A stretch of 15,535 bases of DNA from Candidatus Woesearchaeota archaeon (GTDB lineage Archaea; Nanobdellota; Nanobdellia; Woesearchaeales; SKIA01): positions 1-15,535 of the forward strand of contig SKIA01000075.1 in NCBI GenBank assembly GCA_007116645.1, written 5' to 3'. Below, piece by piece: positions 1 to 5,952 of the stretch (positions are counted from its first letter, which is position 1; each line of letters opens with the position of its first letter). A model generated the notes under the pieces. That model searched no databases, had not been told where the DNA came from, and saw only the letters and a program-made list of their open reading frames with translations. Both the position numbers and the translations under genes were made by a program.

Positions 1-2105
1 GCAAAACCAGCAAGCGCAGGGTTTAACAGCCAACCAGTAGTAGGATATAGCGCCCCTACAGCAATAGGAAGAGCAACTAAATTATACGCAAACGCCCAGC
101 CAAGGTTTTGCTTGACAACACGCATAGTTTTTCGTGCAACACCAAGAGCTGTTGCGACACCGCGAACATCATTTTTAATAAGCACAACATCACCGCTCTC
201 AATTGCTACATCTGTTCCTTGGCCAATAGCAATACCCACGTCAGCTTGTGCAAGAGCTGGAGCGTCATTAATCCCGTCACCAACCATGGCAACCGCTCGT
301 TTTCTTTGAAGCTTTTTGAGCTCAGAAAGTTTTTGTTCAGGAGTAAGTCCTGCTCGCACGACCTCAATACCAACCTCTTTTGCAACAAGAACAGCTGTTT
401 GTTCTTGATCGCCAGTAAGAAGCACAGTAGAAACATTCATGTCATGAAGAGCAAGCACTCCTTGTTTTGCAGAGTCCTTGAGGGGGTCTCGCACACCAAT
501 AAGGGCCGAAATGCGTCCTTCGATACCAACAAGGACAGGCGTCAATCCTTTGTTTGCTAGTTCAGGAAGGCGTTCTCGTACGTCATACAAGCCAATATCT
601 TGTTCTTTGAAGAACTCCACGTTTCCAATAACGATTTTTCTTCCCTCAACCTTTCCTATAACGCCGCGACCAGCAATCGATTCAAAGGACCGTGGCTCGC
701 CAAAGCGCACCTTCTTTTTCTCGGCAGCACGCACGATAGCCTCTCCGAGCGGGTGCTCAGATGCACTCTCAAGGCTTGCCGCATAGCGAAGCATAGACTC
801 AACACCTACGTCATTATACGCCTTAATATACACTACTTCAGGTTTTCCTTGTGTGAGAGTTCCCGTCTTATCAAAGGCAACCATGCGGACTTCCGCAGCT
901 TTTTGAATCGCTTTTGCATCCTTAAACAAGACTCCTTTGCGAGCAGCACTGCCTGTTGAGACCATGATAGCCATAGGAGTTGCAAGACCAAGTGCGCACG
1001 GACACGCAATGATAAGTACCGCAATCGCGACTGTGAGCGCAAAGCCCACTGTTTGACCAGCGATTAGCCAAAAGCCAAAAGCAGCCAAGGCAATAACCAA
1101 CACAACCGGGACAAAATATGCACTGATTGTGTCTGCAAGGCGCGCAACAGGCGCTTGTGATCGTTGTGCCTTGCGCACTAATTCTACGATGCGATGAAAC
1201 GCAGTATCTGTTCCAGTATGGGTTGTTTGCATCAAAAACATGCCCGTATTATTGATGGTGCCTGCAAAAACATCGTCTCCGCGGCCTTTTTTTACAGGAG
1301 TTGGTTCTCCTGAAAACATGCTTTCGTCAACACGACTATTGCCCACGGTGATAACGCCATCAACAGGAATTCTGTCGCCTGGTTTGACTTTGAGGACATC
1401 TCCTTGTTTAACATCACTCACAGCTACTTCTTGTTCTTTTTTGTTCTTCATCAAGCGAGCCGTCTGCGGAGTGAGAGATAATAATTTGTTGAGACTGTGT
1501 TTTGTACGGTTTCTTGCGCGCGTCTCAAGATGCCTTCCAAGAAGCACGAACGCCATGATCAGGCCAGCACTCTCAAAATAATACGCGTGATGCACTCCTT
1601 GTCCTGTCGCAAAAACGTACAACAACAACCCCAAACTGTACAAGTAAGCAGCCGCAGTACCAATGCTAATAAGCGAGTCCATGTTTGCTCTTTTCGCAGA
1701 AAATGCAGAAAGAACTCCTTGCTTATACACAGAACGCCCCATCCACAAAATAGCACTTGCTAATACAAGCTCGATGAAAACAGTAAATGTAGTGTGCGGA
1801 ATAGGAAGACCAATCATCGGTCCCATACTTAATATAAGCAAAAAAGCAGCCATAACAAGCACTACAAAGATACCGTGACCATCATCTTCAGGCTGCTTTT
1901 CACCTTGGACCACATCGTAACCAAGTTCTTGGACTTGATTTACAAGATCTTGTCTTGATACAGCCGTGCCGTGATCTACTTCTGCTTGTCCAGCTGCATA
2001 ACTCACAGACACTTTTGTGACCCCAGTAATACGCTTTAGTGAATGTTCAAGAGTAGATGCGCAAGAAGCACAATGCATGCCAGAAATATCAAGGACAGTT
2101 TTCAT
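1..2105 (-). CDS. copA: Copper-translocating P1B-type ATPase, CopA-like (3' end cut by window edge)
   Basis: This membrane ATPase probably exports Cu+ from the cytoplasm using ATP. About 701 residues are visible. In order there is an N-terminal heavy-metal-associated domain with GMHCASC (Cys12 and Cys15), SGEP in the actuator domain at 265-268 (the TGE position, as in TGEP of other CopA), the intramembrane CPC at 368-370, the phosphorylated Asp412 in DKTGTLT, the HP dipeptide at 451-452, GDGIND at 609-614, and the YN pair at 674-675 in the seventh helix. CPC plus YN is the Cu+ (P1B-1) signature. The last helix, with the expected MxxSS motif, lies beyond the left edge. The gene starts 11 bp after the stop of the hydroxyacid dehydrogenase on the same strand, but it also has its own TATA-like box at 2127-2135 inside that gene, spaced for a leaderless mRNA. 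No copper regulator or chaperone is visible. The function is a family assignment and is very likely right. Confidence 0.95.
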   Translation of the reverse strand, partial: MKTVLDISGMHCASCASTLEHSLKRITGVTKVSVSYAAGQAEVDHGTAVSRQDLVNQVQELGYDVVQGEKQPEDDGHGIFVVLVMAAFLLILSMGPMIGLPIPHTTFTVFIELVLASAILWMGRSVYKQGVLSAFSAKRANMDSLISIGTAAAYLYSLGLLLYVFATGQGVHHAYYFESAGLIMAFVLLGRHLETRARNRTKHSLNKLLSLTPQTARLMKNKKEQEVAVSDVKQGDVLKVKPGDRIPVDGVITVGNSRVDESMFSGEPTPVKKGRGDDVFAGTINNTGMFLMQTTHTGTDTAFHRIVELVRKAQRSQAPVARLADTISAYFVPVVLVIALAAFGFWLIAGQTVGFALTVAIAVLIIACPCALGLATPMAIMVSTGSAARKGVLFKDAKAIQKAAEVRMVAFDKTGTLTQGKPEVVYIKAYNDVGVESMLRYAASLESASEHPLGEAIVRAAEKKKVRFGEPRSFESIAGRGVIGKVEGRKIVIGNVEFFKEQDIGLYDVRERLPELANKGLTPVLVGIEGRISALIGVRDPLKDSAKQGVLALHDMNVSTVLLTGDQEQTAVLVAKEVGIEVVRAGLTPEQKLSELKKLQRKRAVAMVGDGINDAPALAQADVGIAIGQGTDVAIESGDVVLIKNDVRGVATALGVARKTMRVVKQNLGWAFAYNLVALPIAVGALYPTTGWLLNPALAGF

Positions 2106-2116
2106 ACAAGAATGAA

Positions 2117-3112
2117 TTAGTTCACAGTATTAATAGGTTGCCCTCGCACAAAGCCATGCAAGTTCTCAATGGTCGTATCAAGAATGCGCTCAAGCGCCTC
2201 GATACTATTAAACGCATTGTGAGGAGTAACAATAACACGAGGGTGATGAATCAACACGTGCTCAAGCACGACGCGATGCAAATTTCCTTGTTGATGAAAG
2301 TGCGGGCTGAGCACCTGGTACTCTTCGCGAATACTTGCTTCTTCTTCAAGCACATCAAGCCCTGCGGCAGAAACGCGACCCTCTTGCAAAGCCCTTAGTA
2401 ATGCTGCTGAATCAATAAGTCCTCCGCGAGCAGTATTAATAACAACCGCTCCTTGCTTGATAAAAGATAAGTTGTGATCGTTTAAGAGGTGGTGCGTGTG
2501 CTCGTTATACGGGCAATGAAGCGTGACGATATCACTGTGTGCAAGCAAGTGGTCAAGGCCCACATAAGAAAAACCAAGCTCGTTGTCAAGGCCCTCTTTA
2601 GGAAACGGGTCAAATGCCAAAACAGGCATCTCAAATGAACGAGCCATCTTAATCACGTGACGGCCGATGCTGCCTGTTCCGATAACACCTAAAGTTTTTC
2701 CTTTCAAATCCCAGCCACGAAGGCCCTGGGGATTAAACGTGCCACCCTTTACTCGCTGAACCGAAGGCAAGATGTTACGGCTAATAGTAAGAAGGAGCGC
2801 AAACGTGTGCTCAGCAACAGTGTTTTCACCATAAAACGGAACGGACGAAACAACGATGTTTCTTTCTTTACACGCCTCAATATCAATATGGTCAAAGCCC
2901 GTGCTCATAGTCGCAACAAAACGAACGTTTGAAGCAACATCAAGCACTTCTTTAGTGACTTGACTCCAAATAAAAACAATGAGAGCTTCAGCATCAGCAG
3001 GAACATTCGTCACAGAAAGAGTATCATGAATAAACACGACCTCGTGTTCTTCTAAACGATCACGGAGATACTCTTCTTGCCAATCTTCACATTCATACAC
3101 TGCGATTTTCAT
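2117..3112 (-). CDS. NAD-dependent D-2-hydroxyacid dehydrogenase (D-lactate dehydrogenase-like)
   Basis: A predicted cytosolic oxidoreductase that interconverts a 2-keto acid and a D-2-hydroxy acid with NAD(H). About 331 residues are seen, the family's usual length. Visible motifs are STGFDHID in the substrate domain, the Rossmann GTGSIGRHV at about residues 146-154, NTARGGLID carrying the catalytic Arg, GLDVLEEE with the Glu, and VTPHNAFN with the catalytic His. TGFDHID together with TPHNAFN resembles the LdhA/VanH branch, so D-lactate is the likeliest substrate, but specificity cannot be read from sequence. An upstream in-frame ATG at 3121 would add three residues (MYH). The ATG at 3112 is preferred because it begins MKIAVY, typical of the family, and sits about 25 bp from the TATA box at 3134-3139. 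copA follows 11 bp downstream on the same strand. A link to the lactate permease at the right edge is only a suggestion. Confidence 0.88.
   Translation of the reverse strand: MKIAVYECEDWQEEYLRDRLEEHEVVFIHDTLSVTNVPADAEALIVFIWSQVTKEVLDVASNVRFVATMSTGFDHIDIEACKERNIVVSSVPFYGENTVAEHTFALLLTISRNILPSVQRVKGGTFNPQGLRGWDLKGKTLGVIGTGSIGRHVIKMARSFEMPVLAFDPFPKEGLDNELGFSYVGLDHLLAHSDIVTLHCPYNEHTHHLLNDHNLSFIKQGAVVINTARGGLIDSAALLRALQEGRVSAAGLDVLEEEASIREEYQVLSPHFHQQGNLHRVVLEHVLIHHPRVIVTPHNAFNSIEALERILDTTIENLHGFVRGQPINTVN
2127..2135 (-). promoter_or_regulatory. TATA-like box for copA
   Basis: On the minus strand the bases read TATTAATAC. The centre is 26 bp upstream of the copA ATG (first base 2105), the spacing seen at the other leaderless genes of this window. 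The box lies within the last codons of the dehydrogenase gene, so copA may be transcribed separately from it. Confidence 0.5.
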
Positions 3113-3133
3113 ATGATACATAGTTGGGTGCGA

Positions 3134-3139
3134 GTATAA
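3134..3139 (-). promoter_or_regulatory. TATA box for the hydroxyacid dehydrogenase
   Basis: The minus strand reads TTATAC. The centre is about 24.5 bp from the ATG at 3112 but only about 15 bp from the upstream ATG at 3121, so it favours the shorter protein with a leaderless mRNA. Confidence 0.55.
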
Positions 3140-3183
3140 GAATTATTAGTATCACTAAAGAGTAGATTACAGTCTCGAAAAGA

Positions 3184-3191
3184 TTAAATAC
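3184..3191 (+). promoter_or_regulatory. TATA-like box for the 463-residue orphan gene
   Basis: The sequence TTAAATAC is centred about 30 bp upstream of the ATG at 3218, slightly longer than the 24-28 bp seen at most other genes, so a leader of a few bases is expected. A GGAGGT at 3199-3204 would lie upstream of the predicted transcript start and is 13 bp from the ATG, so it is unlikely to act as a ribosome-binding site from this promoter. Confidence 0.4.
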
Positions 3192-3217
3192 TGCTTTCGG
3201 AGGTTTCCTACGGGGAT

Positions 3218-4609
3218 ATGGTAGCGAAAACAACAAAAGTAACAAAAGAAGTTAGCCACAGTGATATTGATGAACAGTTTGCCGAACGAGCAAAGCTGAG
3301 TTACGCGCGATTAGGAACTCACAATTTGGATGTGTCAAATGATCGCCTCAGAAAACGAATTCTCCTACAATCAATACAAGGCCACGCCCAAGCAGGACAC
3401 GTAGGATTTTATACCAAGAGAAAACTAAAGCACGACACAGTAAACATCACCATGCATAAGTACCCAAATGCAACAATTTGGGATGTTATTGAAGCACTTC
3501 CAAATATAGACGTAGATGAAGAGTTACAATTCACTGAAGACTACATTGAATCCATACAAGAATATCTCTTGGAAGCAACTGATTTTTTACATAGAAAGAG
3601 ACATTTGAGAGGCACGCACGGGTGGAGAACGAACAGAGGATACCCCATCCCACCTGGTACGGAACAATTCTATGAACAAGTTCTTGGCGACACATCTGGA
3701 AGACTCGCACCGCAGCAAGTGCAACACATGTTGGCGGGAGCCATACACGGAGCCCGAATGGACTCTTGGGAATGGCGCACAAGAGCTGAAAACCGGTACG
3801 AACTTCAACCAATGAATAAAGGAACGACCCTGCCACTCTCACAAAGTGCCCTTAGAGCAGCTGGAGTGACAAAAGCAGACTTAAGCTCAGGAAACTATCG
3901 GACAATTCTGGGCATTCCCCAAGAGTTTTCCGAACTCCAGGTACTCACAGCTCTAGCAGAGATGGGTTTAACTCCCGGTCATGATGCGCGCACCACAAGA
4001 GACATAGAGCAAGGATACGTCAACTTTTCTCGAGGAATGGGCACGAGTGATGATTTTAACGCGATAGGACTGGGAATAATTGAGAGCCCACACGCAATGC
4101 CAGGACTGGATGCATCAGACCTTATCGACACGCTAGAAAAGTTCACCCTCACCAGCGTTTATGGAGGGTACGACGAACGAATAGGCACAGAAGTAGAAGA
4201 ACACTACATAGCCCGAATGCAAGAAGCAAGTCCGATTAGTGACGAAAAAAGCTTACTTCTCATACGACTGACAGCAATTGATGGAAATGAAAACTTGGTT
4301 TCAAGCTCTCAGAGAAGACTTCATCAGTGGCAGCCAAAAGTGGCTGATGGTTCAAGCGGCGAAGAGTACTCTACCGCCTTTATCGAACATGGACACTGGG
4401 TGCAGGCATTTAGAGAAGGAATTTTTCGGAGAGAAGGAGTCAGAGTAGGTTTTGAACAAGTAAAGCCTGCAGAATTCTATGGTGGAGTTACAGGAGCACT
4501 GACGAGAGCGCATCTTGAAGGACACATTCGAGACCCTCAAAACCTAGTATCGGCAAGCCAAGTAAACCCTAAATCACTTGATGAAGCAGTAATGTTCATA
4601 AATGCTTGA
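3218..4609 (+). CDS. Orphan soluble protein, 463 residues, function unknown
   Basis: I do not recognise a family. The product is a soluble protein with no membrane segment, signal peptide, Cys cluster or nucleotide-binding motif. The N-terminal 15 residues are rich in Thr, Val and Lys. A stretch of about residues 85-135 looks helical and acidic, followed by the basic RKRHLRGTHGWRTNRGY. Later there are Trp/Arg-rich DSWEWRTRAENRYE and Gly-rich segments around GYVNFSRGMGTSDD and VYGGYDERIG. The ORF is continuous, and codon use (GAA, GGA, AGA, CCA frequent) resembles its neighbours, so it is very likely a real gene. It lies between the divergent dehydrogenase and the intron-containing tRNA, close to a homing endonuclease, which makes it a candidate cargo or relic of an inserted element. 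No sequence evidence ties it to mobility directly. Confidence 0.75.
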   Translation: MVAKTTKVTKEVSHSDIDEQFAERAKLSYARLGTHNLDVSNDRLRKRILLQSIQGHAQAGHVGFYTKRKLKHDTVNITMHKYPNATIWDVIEALPNIDVDEELQFTEDYIESIQEYLLEATDFLHRKRHLRGTHGWRTNRGYPIPPGTEQFYEQVLGDTSGRLAPQQVQHMLAGAIHGARMDSWEWRTRAENRYELQPMNKGTTLPLSQSALRAAGVTKADLSSGNYRTILGIPQEFSELQVLTALAEMGLTPGHDARTTRDIEQGYVNFSRGMGTSDDFNAIGLGIIESPHAMPGLDASDLIDTLEKFTLTSVYGGYDERIGTEVEEHYIARMQEASPISDEKSLLLIRLTAIDGNENLVSSSQRRLHQWQPKVADGSSGEEYSTAFIEHGHWVQAFREGIFRREGVRVGFEQVKPAEFYGGVTGALTRAHLEGHIRDPQNLVSASQVNPKSLDEAVMFINA

Positions 4610-4622
4610 AGCAGCATAACTG

Positions 4623-4630
4623 TTTTAAAC
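4623..4630 (+). promoter_or_regulatory. TATA box for tRNA-Lys
   Basis: TTTTAAAC is centred about 27 bp upstream of the first tRNA base (4654), the archaeal distance for a transcript starting at or next to the mature 5' end. Confidence 0.6.
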
Positions 4631-4676
4631 AACTCGCCGTTTGTCAAGCATATGGGTCCGTAGCTCAGCCCGGCAG

Positions 4677-4707
4677 AAAAACACGAATAAAAGCGTGTTT
4701 TGCCGAG
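4677..4707 (+). other. Non-canonical tRNA intron 1 in the D-arm (31 bases, BHB)
   Basis: The central 4-bp helix is CGGC (4671-4674) with GCCG (4702-4705). Both flanking bulges are AGA (4675-4677 and 4706-4708). The inner hairpin is AAAACACG (4678-4685) with CGTGTTTT (4694-4701), 8 perfect pairs around an 8-base loop. Cutting each bulge between its second and third base removes 4677-4707 and restores the D-stem, so the intron lies between tRNA positions 22 and 23. The outer helix is weak, with one clear pair. The left strand of the BHB uses the D-loop G18G19. Confidence 0.88.
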
Positions 4708-4722
4708 AGCAATCGGCTCTTA

Positions 4723-4743
4723 TCCGTACTCGTACGGCGAGAG
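4723..4743 (+). other. Canonical tRNA intron 2 at position 37/38 (21 bases, BHB)
   Basis: The bulges are TAT (4721-4723) and AGA (4742-4744). The central helix is CTCT (4717-4720) with CGAG (4738-4741), three pairs and one T-C mismatch. The inner hairpin is CCGTA (4724-4728) with TACGG (4733-4737) around CTCG. Cleavage between the second and third base of each bulge leaves the 7-base anticodon loop with CTT. Confidence 0.88.
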
Positions 4744-4760
4744 ACCGATGGGTCGGGGGT

Positions 4761-5405
4761 TCAAATCCCTCCGGACCCATTTTTATATCTCTTTATGTGA
4801 TGAGTGTTGCTTGGCATCACAAAACTGAAAAACCAATGAATTGATGGTTGATGCGTAATTCTCAATACAGTACACGAACCGTTCTTGGTCAATCGGTTGC
4901 AACGAACACCTATTGAATGTAAGATATCTCTGACCTGCAATAACAATTCTTCTTGCTTCATCTTTATCTGAACAACCTTGTAACAATACTGTCTAGGATG
5001 ATTAGAATACTGCTTGCGATACCTTTCGTAAACACTTCCATCTGTATCAAAAATTCCGCGAACACAAGCCACAGCTAAACGCGTATCAGAATATATCTCA
5101 TGTGGGATACGTACACAATTCTTTTTTCCCACTGGAAACCCCAGCTGTTTAAAGCAGGCAAAAACTTCCAGGTTGTAGGTTCTTAGAACGATACTGTTAG
5201 TGTTTTTCCTTGGATGAACTGAGGGAAGTACGTTAAACTCTCTTTCAAACAACTTCACCAAGTAGGAGTAGTAAGTTGATTCTTGAAGATGGCCTGTAAC
5301 CATGGTGATATATGAAATCGAATTCCTAGAAGAACGACTCCACCGAGATAAACAACCATCCCCTGCCATGACACCATATAATTCAGCTAATGTTACGCCT
5401 ACCAC
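4761..5405 (-). CDS. LAGLIDADG homing endonuclease, two-motif, free-standing
   Basis: A 214-residue predicted site-specific DNA endonuclease. Two LAGLIDADG helices are visible: ELYGVMAGDG at about 8-17 (acidic Asp16) and CVRGIFDTDG at about 114-123 (Asp122). The two halves are about 100 residues apart, as in single-chain enzymes of the I-DmoI type, and both metal-binding Asp residues are present, so it may be active. The start is GTG at 5405. An in-frame TAA lies two codons upstream, the next ATG falls inside the first motif, and a TATA box at 5426-5433 is correctly spaced. The gene is convergent with tRNA-Lys; its last five codons (GSGGI) plus stop are antisense to the tRNA T-arm and acceptor strand. 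There is no intein or intron host around it. It most likely arrived as a mobile gene; its target is unknown, with the tRNA gene itself an obvious candidate. Confidence 0.9.
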   Translation of the reverse strand: MVGVTLAELYGVMAGDGCLSRWSRSSRNSISYITMVTGHLQESTYYSYLVKLFEREFNVLPSVHPRKNTNSIVLRTYNLEVFACFKQLGFPVGKKNCVRIPHEIYSDTRLAVACVRGIFDTDGSVYERYRKQYSNHPRQYCYKVVQIKMKQEELLLQVRDILHSIGVRCNRLTKNGSCTVLRITHQPSIHWFFSFVMPSNTHHIKRYKNGSGGI

Positions 5406-5425
5406 AGGTTATAAAGCGCCTTTTA

Positions 5426-5433
5426 GTTAAATA
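5426..5433 (-). promoter_or_regulatory. TATA box for the homing endonuclease
   Basis: The minus strand reads TATTTAAC. The centre is about 24.5 bp from the GTG start at 5405, supporting a leaderless GTG-initiated message. Confidence 0.5.
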
Positions 5434-5468
5434 CCGTTTCGCCCGTGCATGTCCAGTGACACAAAACA

Positions 5469-5480
5469 ATATATTATATG
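5469..5480 (+). promoter_or_regulatory. TATA box for the GNA1-like gene
   Basis: This is an A/T alternation, ATATATTATATG, with the best core at 5469-5476 centred 25.5 bp before the ATG at 5498. It argues against the longer in-frame ORF that begins at 5390. Confidence 0.6.
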
Positions 5481-5497
5481 ACTCATCTAAATCACAC

Positions 5498-5929
5498 ATG
5501 ACTTCCGTTCGTAAGGCACAAGCGTCAGACATCCCCACACTTCTTGTTACACTCGAGAACCTCACAGAAGTAGGAGCGCATGATATCAAGCAAGCAACAC
5601 AGGCATTAGACAAAATTATGTCTCAGGACGGACACATATTTGTCGCGATCAAAGACGAGGAAGTGGTCGGGTGCTGTACGTTGCTAATAGAGCAAAAGCT
5701 CATTCACGAGCAAGGGCTCGTAGGTCACATTGAAGATGTCGCGACAAGAAAGGGGTTCGAACGACAAGGAGTCGGGAAATCAGTTGTAAGTGCAGCAATA
5801 GACTACGCTAAAGAACGCGGATGCTACAAAGTCATTTTAGATTGTGCAGAGAGTGTCGCGCCATTTTATGAGAAGCTCGGGTTTTACAAGAAAGAACTGT
5901 GCATGCGCAAAGACACAAAGAGATTATAA
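5498..5929 (+). CDS. GNAT-family acetyltransferase resembling eukaryotic glucosamine-6-phosphate N-acetyltransferase (GNA1)
   Basis: A 143-residue cytosolic GNAT enzyme. The C-terminal half has the GNA1 landmarks in order: GHIED at about 76-80, the acetyl-CoA loop RQGVGKS at 89-95, GCYKVILDC at 108-116, and FYEKLGF at 123-129. From memory, yeast and human GNA1 have GHIEDI or GHVEDV, CYKIILDC or CYKITLEC, and FYEKCGF or FYKKFGY. If the match is functional, it acetylates GlcN-6-P with acetyl-CoA on the way to UDP-GlcNAc. The length is close to the roughly 150-180 residues of GNA1. The start at 5498 is chosen over in-frame codons from 5390 because residues before it look non-conserved and the TATA box fits. 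The stop codon overlaps the TATA box of the next gene. It could also be another small-amine GNAT; no other amino-sugar genes are nearby. Confidence 0.82.
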   Translation: MTSVRKAQASDIPTLLVTLENLTEVGAHDIKQATQALDKIMSQDGHIFVAIKDEEVVGCCTLLIEQKLIHEQGLVGHIEDVATRKGFERQGVGKSVVSAAIDYAKERGCYKVILDCAESVAPFYEKLGFYKKELCMRKDTKRL

Positions 5930-5931
5930 AT
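5924..5931 (+). promoter_or_regulatory. TATA box for MscS-1, overlapping the GNA1-like stop codon
   Basis: TTATAAAT is centred 25.5 bp upstream of the ATG at 5953. The TAA stop of the acetyltransferase (5927-5929) is inside the box. Confidence 0.65.
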
Positions 5932-5952
5932 AAGTGGCGGTTTTCATACATA

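Larger units (their letters stand above)
4654..4779 (+). tRNA. tRNA-Lys (anticodon CUU) with two BHB introns
   Basis: Joining 4654-4676, 4708-4722 and 4744-4779 gives a 74-base cloverleaf. The acceptor stem is GGGTCCG (4654-4660) with CGGACCC (4772-4778), and the discriminator is A at 4779. The D-stem is GCTC (4663-4666) with GAGC (4676 and 4708-4710), with G18G19 at 4672-4673. The anticodon stem is ATCGG (4712-4716) with CCGAT (4745-4749), and the loop reads CTCTTA plus A after splicing, so the anticodon is CTT (4719-4721). The variable loop has 5 bases. The T-stem is GGGGG with CCCTC (one G-U pair) around TTCAAAT. CCA is not encoded. The spliced sequence matches my recollection of archaeal tRNA-Lys. 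One intron interrupts the D-arm after G22 and the other sits at the canonical 37/38 site. The 3' end overlaps the convergent homing endonuclease gene by 19 bases, and T5 follows at 4780-4784. Confidence 0.93.

Noticed and set aside
108..560. Plus-strand ORFs of up to 150 codons within 1-2100
   Set aside because: They are shadows of the minus-strand copper ATPase, whose motifs are continuous in one frame from 2105 to the left edge.
3199..3204. GGAGGT resembling a strong Shine-Dalgarno site before the 463-residue gene
   Set aside because: It is 13 bases from the ATG and upstream of the transcript start predicted from the TATA-like box, so it would probably not be in the mRNA.
4654..4779. Reading the tRNA as anticodon-stem-disrupted pseudogene
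   Set aside because: Both interruptions have BHB splice geometry, and removing them restores all four stems and the conserved T-loop, so it is better explained as an intact spliced gene.
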